Shown: positions 1-12,292, counted from the stretch's first letter. The stretch: DNA of 64,000 nucleotides from Malachius bipustulatus (GCA_910589415.1 OU342631.1:12834001-12898000), one strand, 5' to 3'. The notes: generated by a model not told the origin, from the letters alone. Program-made: numbers and translations.

Positions 1-639
1 TTATTCACTTCAAATCCTGAGGGACTCGTCGTGAGTACGCGGATCCTTTAAACGAGGGCAGAGTGTCGCCTGGCCAGTGAGTTACCCGGGGGTTATACGG
101 GGTCACTCCATGGGGCCATAACTCCGATAATATTGTGGGGAATAATGGGGATGTTCTTGTGCCAAATCGAGGAAAGACGCACTTCTATGGAGACTGTGAA
201 AATCGACCGCAATGTCGGAGCCTTGCAAATTGCAAATAAATTGTGGTTCGTAATAATTCCGGGAGTTTATGTTTCGGGATTAGGGGATGATTTAGTGACT
301 CTGTTGTTTGTTGGATGAGCTGGTAGGTATAATAAGTAGTTCAAACTATACCTACGTCATTGGTCAATTAAGATAGTGAGTGAGATCTGGGATAATTTTT
401 TTTGTTCTAAAAATGAAAAAGAAAGTTTTTTAATAATTCTGTCAGGTTATTTTAGAGTAGATCTGTGTGCAGAAATTGGATAAAGTACAAAAAAAGGCAA
501 GTCCAAAATTGAGATAAATTCAATGAGAAATGAAAATTTGGCACAAGTTTATTGATTTTTGTAATGTTCAGCAGTGGGAACGGTCTCTTAAGTTGAAATT
601 CAATCCGTATATAAAGATCTTGGGGAAACATTCATCCGA

Positions 640-925
640 TTTATAGCCGATTCTTCTGACAATATGTTCCCAGAGTAAAAGAGCCCAAGCAGCACTTTTT
701 TAAGAGGGAGGTAACTGTGTAGGTAAGACTAAGTCGCTCTACTTTGGTGATTTGGCTCCGAGATCGAGCTCCTACAGCCATAGACACATTTAATTTTCTA
801 GAGAAACAAAATAGTTTTATAAACGAATACAAACAACCAGACTGAGATGGGATTCGAATCACAGACGATGGCAGCGTCAACGGTTTCAGTCAGCGACCTA
901 AACCATTGCTAAGCAGCCTCAAAGT
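640..925 (-). repeat. tRNA-derived SINE-like element
   Basis: Read on the minus strand, the right end contains a tRNA-like internal promoter. A box A-like TTAGCAATGGT (about 915-905) is followed some 45 bases later by a box B-like TGATTCGAATCCC (about 860-848). This fits the head of a tRNA-derived SINE transcribed leftwards. The downstream part to about 640 is taken as the SINE body only because it follows the head; its 3' end is not defined. A degenerate tRNA pseudogene is the alternative. The acceptor arm does not pair convincingly, so a functional tRNA gene is unlikely. Confidence 0.45.
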
Positions 926-1060
926 AGCAGTCACTGGATTGGAAGTAATCGAAAGTTTCACAAAGTCGTGATTACGTATCGAAGACTAAATTTATGACAC
1001 GAAAGTTATTATTACCTCGATTTAGACTTTTTCAGTAACTATGTAGTTATTTTTACAGTG

Positions 1061-1095
1061 TATATTTCGTAGCTTTTAAAGCCTACGAAATATAA
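1061..1095. repeat. 12 bp perfect stem hairpin
   Basis: TATATTTCGTAG and its exact reverse complement CTACGAAATATA are separated by about ten bases. It lies in a region (about 1020-1440) full of short CAAAGTA and CAAGTAA motifs that may be an old MITE. No function is assigned. Confidence 0.6.
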
Positions 1096-1482
1096 TCGTG
1101 ACTAATAAAATTACCTCATAGTCTTCGGAACCTTGAAGTGATATTATAATAGTAGCAATAACATTGATAGGTTGCTTAACCTTTACTTCAAAGCATTTTC
1201 AACTTTCAAGTAATTGTTGTTGAAGTTGCGGCTACGTTGTTGGGACTTGAAATTAAACTTTCAAGTCGCAGAATTTTGTGGTAAATGTTCAAAGTAAGAC
1301 CAACGTTCTGGCTACCAATGCAAAGTACTTCAAAGTAATTTTCACTACTTGTTTTATATCAAAGTTGCTTTATTATTGTTCCAGTAACTTAAAAAAAATA
1401 CTTTTAAGTAACGACAACTTTAACAGCGCCTAAGATAAACAGAAGATTCCATTCAAGTAGCGGATACCACATTATTACGTAC

Positions 1483-1536
1483 CCATTACGTCAGCGGACG
1501 TAATGGTAACTAGTACTGTTACCATTACGTCAGCGG
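1483..1536. repeat. Palindrome built on an ATTACGTCAGCGGA repeat
   Basis: The 14-mer ATTACGTCAGCGGA occurs twice about 40 bases apart. Between the copies, CGTAATGGTAAC and GTTACCATTACG form a perfect 12 bp inverted repeat around a 7 base spacer. It is probably part of the same degraded foldback element as the hairpin near 1.08 kb. Confidence 0.5.
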
Positions 1537-1560
1537 AACTTAATTATATTAAATACAGGG

Positions 1561-4500
1561 TCGTCACTATAACGTATCCCTCACCTCAAAATTGTGCCAT
1601 ATTTTGGCTCCAGACACGCTATAGAACCGTTCTGATTCTCTGTTCCCATCACTAGAGGCAAAAACTTTAAAGTTCAGGTTTAGTCTTTGTTACATAGTTA
1701 TGACTAAAAATGCTGCTGCTTGGGGGAGAGGTAGTGGACAAACTTTATAGAGATAAAATGTGACAAAGAATATAGGGGATTATGTAGAAACAGAAATAGA
1801 TCGAATAATTATTTTTATACAGTTTGTGGTGTTGACATAAAAAATGTTAACATAATTTTTTTTCCTCCTCTTTAATTCATTTCCTCTAATAGAATTCCCA
1901 TTCAATAAAAAAAAACAGAGCCCTCCCGACTCAACCTAACCTAAGTAATCACTTACTGCACAAAAGCCATGCAAATAAGCGACCTGCCAAAACAATTATT
2001 CCCTTCAGAAAGGTCAAGAAGGGATTTGCCGGCAGTCGAACACAAAGCTACGTTTAACAATGTTTAATCCGGCCCGCACGAGAAAGACTGAACCTAAACA
2101 GTTGAATATTTAAAGTTCATCACTTGGAGCCGGGGCTAATTACTTAATTAGGCGACACTGTGCTGAGTCAAGTTATATTTAATAATAAATAACGGGCTGT
2201 TGAAGTCGCGGCGCCTCGTTCCCGCGCCCGTTATTAACTTTGGGATTCTTCCTGGCCGCCATTAAATTATTCCATTAAGTATATACCTAACTAGAACAAT
2301 CCCGCGCCATTGTTTTCGCAAGGAAATAAGCCCGCCTTGCTTCGATTTCGGGACCCTCGCAAACTTTCCCTCCCACTTCTTTACAGGGTTAACATATTCC
2401 TTCTCTTCTTCATTCGAAGCGGTTTGAGAAGTTTCGTGAGGAATTAAATAATAATCGGTTTCCCGATATCCAGCCGTTAAGTCAACATACTTTCAAATTA
2501 TTTTCTTAAAATATTGAGCGCGTAGCTTGAAAAACGAGCTACTTAAAATTGATTAAAAAGTGGGAAAAATATTTCACCGAATAATTCCTCTAGTGCCCTG
2601 CCACTCATTCAAAATCGATTGGATTTAACAACGTCTCATAATAACCATAATAACAGAATTTTCAAACAGGTCCACATAAAAATTTTTGATAATAATAATT
2701 GCTAGTATTAAAGGTAGTGTATCGGCTGAAGTGATGATGACGTCATGTATTATAACATCTTTATATCAACCTTTTTACACAAAACACGTACCGCTGTGAC
2801 CATGTGATGATATGGTTTGAAATGGTAGACCCAAGCGATGTAGTTGGATTTATTTGAATGAAAATTATTGTCAAATTACCCCTTTTAACATAAATTTTCA
2901 ATGATAGTCATTCTAACGAAAATTTCTCGGAGGGTAGCTCTTAGTAGGTATTATAGTCAGGGCTTGGTTTCCCTTTTTTTCAAGAATAACATTGGAGCTG
3001 CCTAGTTCTGTAATACAAATCATTGTGTTGTCAGAAGAACACAAACGACCTGTATGTAGACAGATACATTTACATGTACGTACGTACAATATTTCAATTT
3101 CAAGATTTAGAAGCGTAAAAAAGTACTCACTCTCACAAGACGTATCCTCGGCTGCACGTTTCCTAATATATTTTATAACTCAGCTACAGGTTTCTCCGTC
3201 TCTTCCACCTACGACCAAACCTTATATGACTTTTACGACTGTTTTAGCTGAAAATATAAAATAAATTTATATCGCTCACGGACAACCTCTAGCCCCGGCG
3301 ACGTCGAGTCGTTATGGCTTTAAAGTGTCAAGTAACTTTGGAGTTGTTTATTATAAGACATATGGTTGGCCCGTGACACATATTTCTAACACCCAACACC
3401 TGACGCCACTTTTTTATGGGATAGTTAGTCGTCGAGGGTCGAGCCCTGTGTGTGTCAAACGTGTATCAGTACCACCAGAGTAGGGATAACGATTTTATTT
3501 CTAAAAAAGAATTTAGCGACATAAAAATTTTTTTTTTCATCAAATCACGAAGAAGAGGAGAATTAATTCTTGACAAAAAAATTAGCTATTTAAAAAAATA
3601 TGATGACGTCACAGCTCAAAATGTGATTTGATAGAAAAATAATTTTTATGTTGACAAATGCCTTTTTATAAATTAAAAAAAAAGTAAAAAACAAGTTATG
3701 AATATTATGCGGAACTTTATCACCATGCTCTATATTTATTTTATACTATCTACAATTATTATTCTACATGTTGCTGAGGACTTTTTATCTTCTTCATCGT
3801 ATCTTTGATAGGAATTATGAATTCATCTCCTCATCAAATATTCCATTTCATTTCATCTGGTGCAATGCGCGCGATATGTGTAAGAGAAGTATATAAAGAA
3901 CTCGAAATGGGAGAAAGTTCAAATAGCTTTTTGAATAAATTAAAAATTCTTTACTTTGAGAGAGCGTTTTAGTGAATGAAGACGTGTCAAATGTGATATA
4001 CCTACGTCCTATATATTATACAAGTAGATGTAATATAATATTGAGCTGTATGAAAATTCAAACTTGACGACATAATAGTCTTTCGAATATACGATAGGTA
4101 TAAATATTGCTGCCTTTACACTGAGATAAAATATAGCTTGATAAAAATTCCTTCCGATAATATACGTCCGGGATGTAAAATGTGAGTTAGTTTTTTTCTG
4201 GATGGCACCGTTGCCTCGGCGTATTCGATTTGAAAGGATAACAAGAAGAAATTTGATCATTTCTGGAAGATAAAAAAAATTGGATCCATATTCAAACAGG
4301 TTTCTCTTGCTTCTACTACTGATATACAAAATAAGAAAAACTGTGTGTTCAAGATATGAAGGGTTAGTATGGGAATTTCAGAAACGATAGGAGACACGAA
4401 GATGTTCGAATCACAAAAAAGTGGCCTATAACTGAGGGATACTAACAAAATGCTATTTAAACGTTTTTAAGGTGATTTCTGCTTTTGCAGATATTTTGGA

Positions 4501-5879
4501 AAAAGTTTTTTTTTATTATCGGTTTGATTGTCTTTTGGTGATATTATCAGCGTTGGAAAAAATAACTTCTCCATTCAACTTTTAATAGGTTTTACTATGA
4601 CAATAATAATTCGAGCAGACATTTCATATTTGCGCAACAACAGCCAGCAAATTATTTTGGAAAGCCTGTTTCGTTTTGAATTCAAGAATTAAAAATTGGG
4701 TCCTTTTGCGGCGATAATTTGAAATTTTGTGAAAGGGACCTACACAGTTTGGACGATGCAGATGACGATGTCAAATTCAAATATCTTGGCGTGTACTTCA
4801 AAACTATTCAAAGAGTCAAATTATACATTAAATCCACAAAGCGTGATTGAGGGTTCAAAAGTCCCTTTTTTCAATATTTGAAGATAGTTCAATCATTACT
4901 GAACAATTATTATTGGTGCATAGGTATCTGGAAAACAATAGGTCGCACAAAAAAATGTATATTTTCCCAAATTAAAGTTTCCTAATCGAATTTCTCTTCA
5001 AAATGATTAGATTCACATTTATCTCTAGTGTGAATGATCTATCGAAAATGGAAAATTTGAAAACTAAAACGTCAGGCGCTACAAATTTTTCACTTTTGCC
5101 GGCTCATGTCTCAAAGACGGTCACACAAAGATAAATGTATAATAGACCATTTTATAGGTAGGTAACTTAATAAGCTCTAATTTGAAAGGGGTATAAATTT
5201 TATGTACGGTGCAACTTTTTTGATATATGCGCCCAAAACTGAAATAGGGACCTTGGAAAGTGAGGGTGGGGGACTCTCGCGGCACCTGAAATCGATGGAA
5301 TTTTATTAAGCGTTGCTCAGGGGACTTTCTCGTAACATATTCCCGAAGTTCTTGAAGCTCTATGATTTAATGCAGCAAAACCATCTTTTTTGGCCTAAAA
5401 AGAACTATAAAGGTGCTTTTCCATTCGCGTACCTGCGCGTTAGCGCCCATTTCTGTCCACATCAACAAATATTCAATTCTCGGCCAGGCGCGGCACAGCG
5501 CAGCGCATCAGTGCGAATATAAGTTTTCAGTTTCGAAAAACTTGTGAGCCCTGCACAGGTGAAAAACTGCAACATTTTCGTTACGTTTGTTGCGTTACTT
5601 GGATCATTTTAAATTTGCAATAATTTAAGCCCAACCACATTTCGGACCGTTTAATATTTTTCGAGATTGCTTAAAAAATGGCAATTTTTGAAAAAAAAAG
5701 AAAATTTATGTTTTATTTCCATTTTGGAACAAATATTAGCAATTGTCTCGCATTTTTAAGCTAAAACGAAGACTGTAGCTCCAATAGTTCTCTTGCAATC
5801 GTAAAAATTATAAAAATAGGTTTTTGAAGGATTGAGCTTAAGTTTCTGATAACAGCGGGCATTCAACATTTTGTACATT
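1561..5879. other. No identifiable gene
   Basis: AT-rich intergenic or intronic sequence. Open frames here (for example at 2992-3264 and 4009-4448) are short and lack splice-consistent extension or any motif I recognise. I see nothing else I can support. Confidence 0.5.
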
Positions 5880-7030
5880 TTGTACGTACTGGCTAAATGC
5901 CAGCGACCCGGAGACCACTGCGGTGCGCGCGCAGTAAGTGGGTGATTGTGGCATTTAGTGCGGTGCAAACACGGCCGGCTGGAGGCCTCGAGTTCGTCGA
6001 GGTCTCGACTGTCGAGTTTCAATCCGGTACGCCGATACCTGTGATCTCACTTGTCTTTCTCTTCTGGAATTCGCTTGAAGAAGGTTCACGCCAAACACCT
6101 TTCGCGAATAATTCACCTAATGGCGTCGTGAATTTATTGTTCAAATATTGGAAACATCACCCACGTTTTTGGCTTGGTGAGTGTCGTAAAATGGTTTCTT
6201 TCATTGTGCTGGAATTGTACAGATCATATTTTCTTAATACAGTATGCTATTTTTAATTACAGCTTTTAAATCCGATCGAGTTTCGCTCCGCTTGTAAAAT
6301 TTTGTCAATCACATATTGATCTCACTTTATCTTGAGGACGGGACATAATTTTATGTACCCGTGGCAAGCAGACTCGATCGGACCGTTCATTAATACAAGA
6401 GTGTCTCTGATACCTGTGAAATTGCAGCTTTTTCCTACGGATTGCATTTTTCCTACGGATTGCATTTTTCCTACGGATTGCTTTTTCCTACGGATTTCAT
6501 TTTTCCTACGGAAGCAACTTTTTCCTGGAAGCCAGTTCCTCCGGAAGCAAGTTTTCATACCGACGCAAGTTTTCCCTGCGAAGTCCACGTCTCGTACCGA
6601 AGCAAGTTTTTCCTGGAGCCAAGTCTGAAAGATCAAGTCTCCAACCAGCTGAGCTTGTTCCTCGCTCCGAAGGGCACCTGATCTGAAAACCGTCATTCTC
6701 GTACCGGAGAGCCATACGAAGCTAAGTGCCCTTGTGGATTCATTAGTACCCGATCAGTTCATTCGGCTAAACTGCACGCTGTTGTTTTTCTCTCGTTTGT
6801 TAACCGTGCTCAAGATGCTGTGATAATTAACATCTGTGTTTTTTTTTCAAATGTTAATCTCTGTGATTTTTTTGTAAATAAAGAGTACCTCTTGTTCTGC
6901 TGACCCGTCTGTTATTGTTGACCCTCTTAGACTGACAGCTCAATCCACGACCTTTGTTATCTTTTACCGTCTCATGCTCTCAACGACTATTTTTCCCCTC
7001 TAAGGGCAAAATAGTTCGTTTTAATTGACG
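5880..7030 (+). repeat. LTR-like dispersed repeat, copy 1
   Basis: About 1.1 kb that matches 62400-63460 in the same orientation over nearly its whole length. Shared anchors are a stretch with GTGAGTG and, about 100 bases on, TTTTTAATTACAG; the phrase GATCGAGTTTCGCT; TCTTGAGGA(C/T)GGGAC; ACTCGATCGGACCGTT; and a 3' part with AATAAAGAGTACCT followed by CTGCTGACCCG and GACAGCTCAATCCACGAC. The polyadenylation-like AATAAA near 6879 with about 130 bases after it resembles the R-U5 end of a long terminal repeat. No gag or pol sequence is attached, so this would be a solo LTR or a non-autonomous element. Its exact ends are not determined. Confidence 0.6.
6425..6545 (+). repeat. Minisatellite inside the LTR-like repeat
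   Basis: Five or six tandem copies of an 18 bp unit, TTTTTCCTACGGATTGCA, the last ones drifting to TACGGAAGCAAC. The homologous position in the second copy of the repeat (about 62960-63075) carries a different unit of about 20-21 bp built on CCTACCGGA(T/G)CAGA. The array is therefore a feature of the family, but it has homogenised separately in each copy. Confidence 0.75.
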
Positions 7031-7291
7031 CCAACGTCAATAATTCGTTTCAGGTTTTTTTGATGAAATATACACAAGGCTGAATCGAGGTAATCGCAGC
7101 CCAGTGAGCGCATTGCAGACGGGAGAACAGATTCATTCCAGCCGATCCCAGCTTGGACGGAATATTTTAATTTCTACATTGAAATATTATGCAGTTTGTC
7201 CCCTGCTATTGCGAGATTCTATACCACATTGCTTCCATAATAAAACTTATGCTGGTTTCAATTTTATAATAGCTATTACGTAATTTCCTTA

Positions 7292-9124
7292 CACTACGCA
7301 AAAATGAAAAAGTCGCTCCCCAAAACTTTGCCTGAGTTTGATTGGGGATAACTTTCGGAATTCCCAAGGCAGTTCGCTTTTGTTTTCGCATATCAGCAGC
7401 CCCATCTTTTTTTTCTGCTTTAGATAATCTAACATAAAAAAAAAACTTTCAACAAATTTTCTCTACAGGGATATGTGAAAACGGCAAAATCACTCAATTG
7501 TTTTGATCTCCCAGTGTTCCAAATAATTTTTTCTTGTTAGTTTTGATGCCAAAAGAAAATTACTGTAAAGTAGAGGTAACATAAAAATGCAATATACTTT
7601 GTTGAATCGCCCCTAAGCTCGTATTACTGAGTTAACTTGTCCAGGCATCCCTGCAATGAAATTTCTGATGAACTCCCGAGGAATAGCGTCCCATTTTTCC
7701 TGGACCGCATTAATCAATTCAACCAAATTTTACATCAGCCATTCATATCTGGGGACAAGGCTGGCTAATTCATTTTCTCAATGCTGTGGTTTCTCAAAAT
7801 CATATTTACGATTTGCGCTCGATGTGGTCTAGCATGGTCATCAACAAGAATAATGTTATTGCTGAAATTTTCAGCGTAAGGAACCACGACATCTCTTACA
7901 CACAAATTCCTGAATCGTTCACCAGTCATGCTCTGATCTTTCAAAATCACCAGTTCACTTCTCTCGTTCATGGTAATTCCACCCCAGACAGTCACTCATC
8001 CAACTCAAAAAGCCACCTCTGCCTCAATTTTTTCTTTCACACACCTTTCATTCGCTCTCCGCCATACCAAAACCCTCCCATCCGATCGAAACATATTAAA
8101 CCTACTTTCATCCTTAAACAAGCACTTACTCCATTCAGCTGTTCCCCAGGGTTGGTGATACTCTTAATCTGGCATTAAGATCGACTTTATGTAGGTACTC
8201 GATTCCTGAATGAACCGATAGGTCAGGTGTATCCCTATCACTGCAGTGAAGTCATTCAACGGGTTCGTTGAAGTGGCGGTGCGCGTATGGTGCACAATTC
8301 TTCTTATCCTGTCTTGGGCTGCCGTTGTTTTTCGCTCTTGGGCGATAGTGGATTCCGCCATCCGTCAGTCAGTCGACTGCTTTTTGGATGGTCCTTGTTG
8401 AGCGGTTCAACACACCTGTAATGTTCCAGCTTCTGCCATTCTTTGAGCGATGGTTAATTGTTCGGGAGTCAGAGAGGCATTTTAAAAACCAAACTGATAA
8501 AACTGACACAACTAGAAATTGCTAGTGGTTGTTACAATTTTCGTAACGATGGTAACAAACCATTTCAGGTAAGAAAGATAGTTGATTCCACCTGAAAACG
8601 TGCAGAATTTAGCTGTTGCTTCAACATCTTGTGTTGTTTTTTTCCAAAAGTTTTTCTCCCAAAACCTGTTTCCACAAGAAGTTTTAATTTGTGTAATTTT
8701 GGTCGCAATCTTTTGGTTTAGGTCAATTTTTGTCCCTGGATTTTCTTGCCTGGATGTTTAGCATCGAAACGAGGCTAAAATTTTCAGAATAGGTTGGCGA
8801 GTTAAAAAAGTTATGCACCTCAAGAGCAAACAGTTGACTTCTTGAGACCTTTCTGTAAATGCATCTGTTAAATTGAGCTTTAAAGACATCAACATTAAGT
8901 AACAAGAAAAAGTTACCGCGGAGTGATTCTACACGCCTCCACGTATCACCCTGAAGAAAATTTCTGGACAGTTTTTTTGAGTTTAGATCCAACAGAGCAG
9001 AAAAACAAAGAAAAGTGCTGCTGATATGCGAAAACAAACTCGAAATTTTGTTTCGATTTCGAAGGTTATCCCCAATCAAAATCAGGCAAAATTTTGGGGT
9101 GCTACACTTTTTTTTTACGTAGTG
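7292..9124 (-). mobile_element. Tc1-like DNA transposon, complete ends, inactive
   Basis: The element is bounded by terminal inverted repeats of about 130 bp. The left end starts CACTACGCAAAAA and the right end finishes TTTTTACGTAGTG. Both arms share the blocks CCCCAAAA(C/T)TTTGCCTGA, TTTGATTGGGGATAAC and TTTTCGCATATCAGCAGC. It is flanked by TA on both sides (7290-7291, 9125-9126), the target duplication expected for the Tc1/mariner superfamily. The interior encodes a broken Tc1-like transposase on the minus strand. The length of 1.83 kb is normal for the superfamily. The repeats diverge from each other and the gene is interrupted, so this is an old, immobile copy. Confidence 0.85.
7613..8480 (-). 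pseudogene. Tc1-like transposase remnant
   Basis: Conceptual translation in shifting minus-strand frames gives recognisable Tc1-family pieces in the right order. There is an N-terminal helix-turn-helix region (RIRRIVHHTRTATSTNPLND, about 8320-8250), then a segment resembling KDESRFNMFRSDGRVLVWRR (about 8130-8060). The longest intact block (7765-7995) starts TVWGGITMNERSELVILKD and holds ILVDDHARPHRAQIVN, the second catalytic aspartate region (HARPH). The C-terminus ends in a REFIRNFIAGMPGQVNSVIRA-like tail at 7613. A stop follows the third codon of the presumed start and several frameshifts are present, so no transposase can be made. A neighbouring in-frame gene is not affected. The assignment rests on motif order, not on a database match. 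Confidence 0.85.
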
Positions 9125-9126
9125 TA

Positions 9127-10524
9127 TTATGAATAGATATTTAAGTATTGAGAAATAGTAAAATTATTTTTATCATCAATCAAATTAGTTTTCAGATTTT
9201 TTTTCAGAGCTCTGTTCACTTATTCGGCTCAAAACATTTCTGGAGTTTCTTTACATAAAACTTCCCTCTCTCACTGGCACTGCTAATAATAAATAAGATC
9301 TATACGACTCATCAAAGTGATGTTACGCCACTATAGGAATCCGAAAATTCCCATGCGAATAAGGTTCCAAATGAAGAAATACTGCAAGAATTGAGCAGGA
9401 AAAGTCGTGCCTAAGGGACATGTCATTCAGCCACTTGTATATCTGAATAAGACACCTGGGGCTGTTAAAGACGATCCTCGAGAGTCCCATGAAGGGAAAG
9501 AGAAAATCGTATATAAGGAATAGTCATGGAACACACCGACTAGATTATAGGTAGACGTAGAGGTACGACTAAACTGATAAATAAATAATACAATCCTGGA
9601 TCGAATCAAAGGGGTAAAAGAAAAAAAAATAATGTATACTTAACCTTCACAGAAAATAATTGCATTGTGTGTAATTTTAGATCTAATCTACAGAAATTAA
9701 TCCGTCATATTTCATGTTTCTGATTTTTATACATGATAAAGACACACCTATATACATACAAAATGTAAGATGCAATAGGGGGTTGCACCATGCAGACCAT
9801 ATAACTGAATTGTTGGGTAATTCGAGGAAAACGTCAAGCAGTTGTTCGTCCCCGTGCCAGGGCCGTCAGGAGCATCACTCGGTCGCCCGGGTCTGGGTTA
9901 AGCATCTCGACTGAGCCTCTCCAGAAGGAGAACTTCAGGAATTCTCCAGATACTCGGAATAGATAACGTTGTTAAGGGCACTGCCGACGGCCCTTTAAAC
10001 TCTCGACATCTTTAACTATTAATATTTTATACCTTGCTGGAGATTAAGAGTGTTTATCTCGGGAGCCGGGGCCTCGTTTAGCCGAATAACTGCTTCAAAT
10101 AACTGTTCTTCTGGAGCGTTTCCTCTGCGAGGGCGGTTTTTTATGGACGCAAGCTCGGAGGAGAACTAGCGAAACGTTATATACGAAATTCTTTCTATTA
10201 GGTGTTCTGGTGAATTATTTAATGTTATGCGGAGTTATTTTCTTTACTTTTTTCATTCCGTTTTTTCCTCATTCGCCGTGTACTAATAATAAGGCTATTT
10301 AAAATTTTGCAATTATCCCGGTTATAAGAGATGGCAGAATTTTTGCAGTCTACGTTATCTAAATAATGCAATTTTATTACAGAAGGACTCAAGAAGCGAT
10401 CTAGTATGCTTAGTGGGTTGGAAATGGAAAATAATGTTACCGTTTATTATTATTTTTTTAAATTATTTTTATTATTACATGTTTTCGAACCAACCAAGTC
10501 AACAAGATAAGAAAGTGGCTATGC
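9127..10524. other. No identifiable gene
   Basis: AT-rich sequence with no supported gene. The short frames at 9427-9609 and 9714-9914 show no motif. The stretch 9830-9980 is somewhat GC-rich but unassigned. Confidence 0.5.
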
Positions 10525-10532
10525 TATAAATA
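10525..10532 (+). promoter_or_regulatory. TATA box ahead of hairpin array
   Basis: TATAAATA in the context GCTATAAATACGCCGC. A start site about 30 bases on would fall near 10556-10562, just before the first hairpin at 10588. No gene follows, so this is best read as a retroelement or LTR promoter. The link is inference. Confidence 0.4.
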
Positions 10533-10587
10533 CGCCGCAGAAAATTCAAGAAACGAAGAAACGGTCTCCATTGCCTGTTGGACTTTT

Positions 10588-10826
10588 ACCGGTCAGTTGA
10601 GCTGGTGTAGCTACACACCAATCCTCTAGCTAGGGAGGTGACCTAGTTCTAACTAGTCCTTACTCGTTACTTTTTGTCTCTTTGTGTTGAGCGAAGAACA
10701 CAAAAATTAAAACGGCTATCACCGTTAACGAGGAGTTGACTCGCTAACTTTGCTCCCTTTATAAAGCCTAGATCGAGGTGCTGACTCGATCAAACCTATC
10801 CACATAGGATAAGGAGTTGACTTATC
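10588..10826 (+). repeat. Array of hairpins with 7-base loops ending in TGA
   Basis: At least five hairpins occur in 240 bases. Loops and stems are: CAGTTGA at 10594-10600 (6 bp stem including two G-U pairs); GAGGTGA at 10635-10641 (5 bp); GAGTTGA at 10733-10739 (4 bp plus 4 more after a mismatch); GTGCTGA at 10778-10784 (7 bp perfect); GAGTTGA at 10814-10820 (6 bp perfect). Stem sequences differ from hairpin to hairpin while pairing is kept, which points to selection on structure or on copying of a structured unit. Additional hairpins without this loop lie at 10681-10704 (8 bp) and 10711-10726 (5 bp). I know no named element with this layout. Likely part of a retroelement leader. Confidence 0.6.
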
Positions 10827-11951
10827 TTATAATTCTATTCTTTTCTATGTAAACTGGACTTCCAAATAGACTAGTACTTGGCTCAATTCGCAATAAGATG
10901 ATTTACAGAACCAGGAATTCGTGATAATTTCGAAAATCCATCCGAAACTATCATTGGCTCAATTTATATCATGAACTGTAACATAATAATTATTTGAGAA
11001 AAAAATCGAGGTAAGCGTGAGTTGAGTGAATCGATTCAACAGATTGTGATTTCAAGCAAGCACGGAAACTTGAACTTTAGGTGGAAACGTGAGGGAAGTT
11101 TAATTTATCTAAAGCACGTATTAAATGAATGAGTGTCGCATCAACTAGCGCTAGCTCTCCCAGATCCTAGATCTTGTTTATATTAAACTTGGAGATATAC
11201 TGGTATAGGTAGGTATATCCGTATACATACCCCGAGGATATTCGTATTTGAAATTTACGGATGTGCCCTTCGCTGGCAGGGAACTTGTATTCCCGATATT
11301 GAATAGTTAAGGGCCTACCGTGCCCGTACTTGAGGGCTTGTCCTACATGTTGCAATGCTTGTCATCCCTTGGATAAGTTGATACGCTGGGGCTGGTTATT
11401 CTCGTGCTAGTGGTAGTTTTAGATGTATAACTAGAGTGCCTACTATTATGTCCATGTGTCAAATTTTTTAATTCTCTATGTAGGGTTTCTAATTAACTGT
11501 AAACGCTCATAAAAATCTAATTTTGAGGGTATTTTTGGAACGGTAGAGAGGGAATAATCAAAAGCTCTTCTATGTTCGAAACACACTTTCCGGGGAGGCA
11601 TGACAAGATCAACCAGTGAAGAAAGAGAAGAAGCATAGGCATAGGTAGGTCAGGAAATAGGTACCTATAGGCTGGAAAAAAGCTAATACAAATATGTCAT
11701 CTCTACAGCAAAGCTGCGTTGGGAAATCAACACCTTACAACCATGTAAAGGTGAGGACAACATAACCTGCTTTGCTCCAAAAGGGGCAGGAGGCGATGAT
11801 GCTACATTTGGTTAAATTCGAAAGAAGCAGCTTAGATTGGAGAAGGGCTTAAGTTACTTTCATTCCAAAAGTAGGGAAGATAACCAATAAATATCCTTCA
11901 GTCTTATATCGTGTAAAAACGAACAAAATCATATCTCAAGACGATTATCTT
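10827..11951. other. No identifiable gene
   Basis: No coding motif or clear repeat end was recognised. The minus frame at 11167-11355 has no recognisable domain. Confidence 0.45.
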
Positions 11952-11954
11952 TAC

Positions 11955-12292
11955 AGGGTGACCTCAAAAAATCAACTTTTTGATCTTGCAGTGATAACTT
12001 TTTTATCCAGCAGTTTCTATCAAAATCTAGGGCTCATGTTAAAGCTAAAGTTCCAGAAAAGAAGCCGCAAGAATAATGAAGACAAAACTACAAAATTCAA
12101 GGTTGTAATAAAGTAACCCAAATTTTTATCGCCCCTCAAAATCGGGCATAGTTTTTCAGAGTTGGGTTAGGTTAATACAACCCTGTATTTTGGATTTTTG
12201 TCTTCAGTCGATCATCATTTTCGCGTCTTACCTTTTCACGGGTAAAAAGTTATTATTGCAAGACCAAATTTTTTTGAGATTGCCCTGTAAAT
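11955..12292. mobile_element. MITE-like element with ACAGGG termini
   Basis: The left end TTTACAGGGTGACCTCAAAAAA and the right end, read in reverse complement as TTTACAGGGCAATCTCAAAAAA, form terminal inverted repeats. They continue with TTGATCTTGCAGTGATAACTTTTT on the left against TTGGTCTTGCAATAATAACTTTTT on the right, giving about 60 bp of TIR in a 340 bp element. There is no coding capacity. The superfamily cannot be assigned from the ends alone. Confidence 0.7.

Noticed and set aside
10588..10826. Hairpin array as a tRNA cluster or CRISPR-like array
   Set aside because: No box A/B, no cloverleaf, stems differ and spacing is irregular; CRISPR arrays have identical repeats with regular spacers and are prokaryotic.
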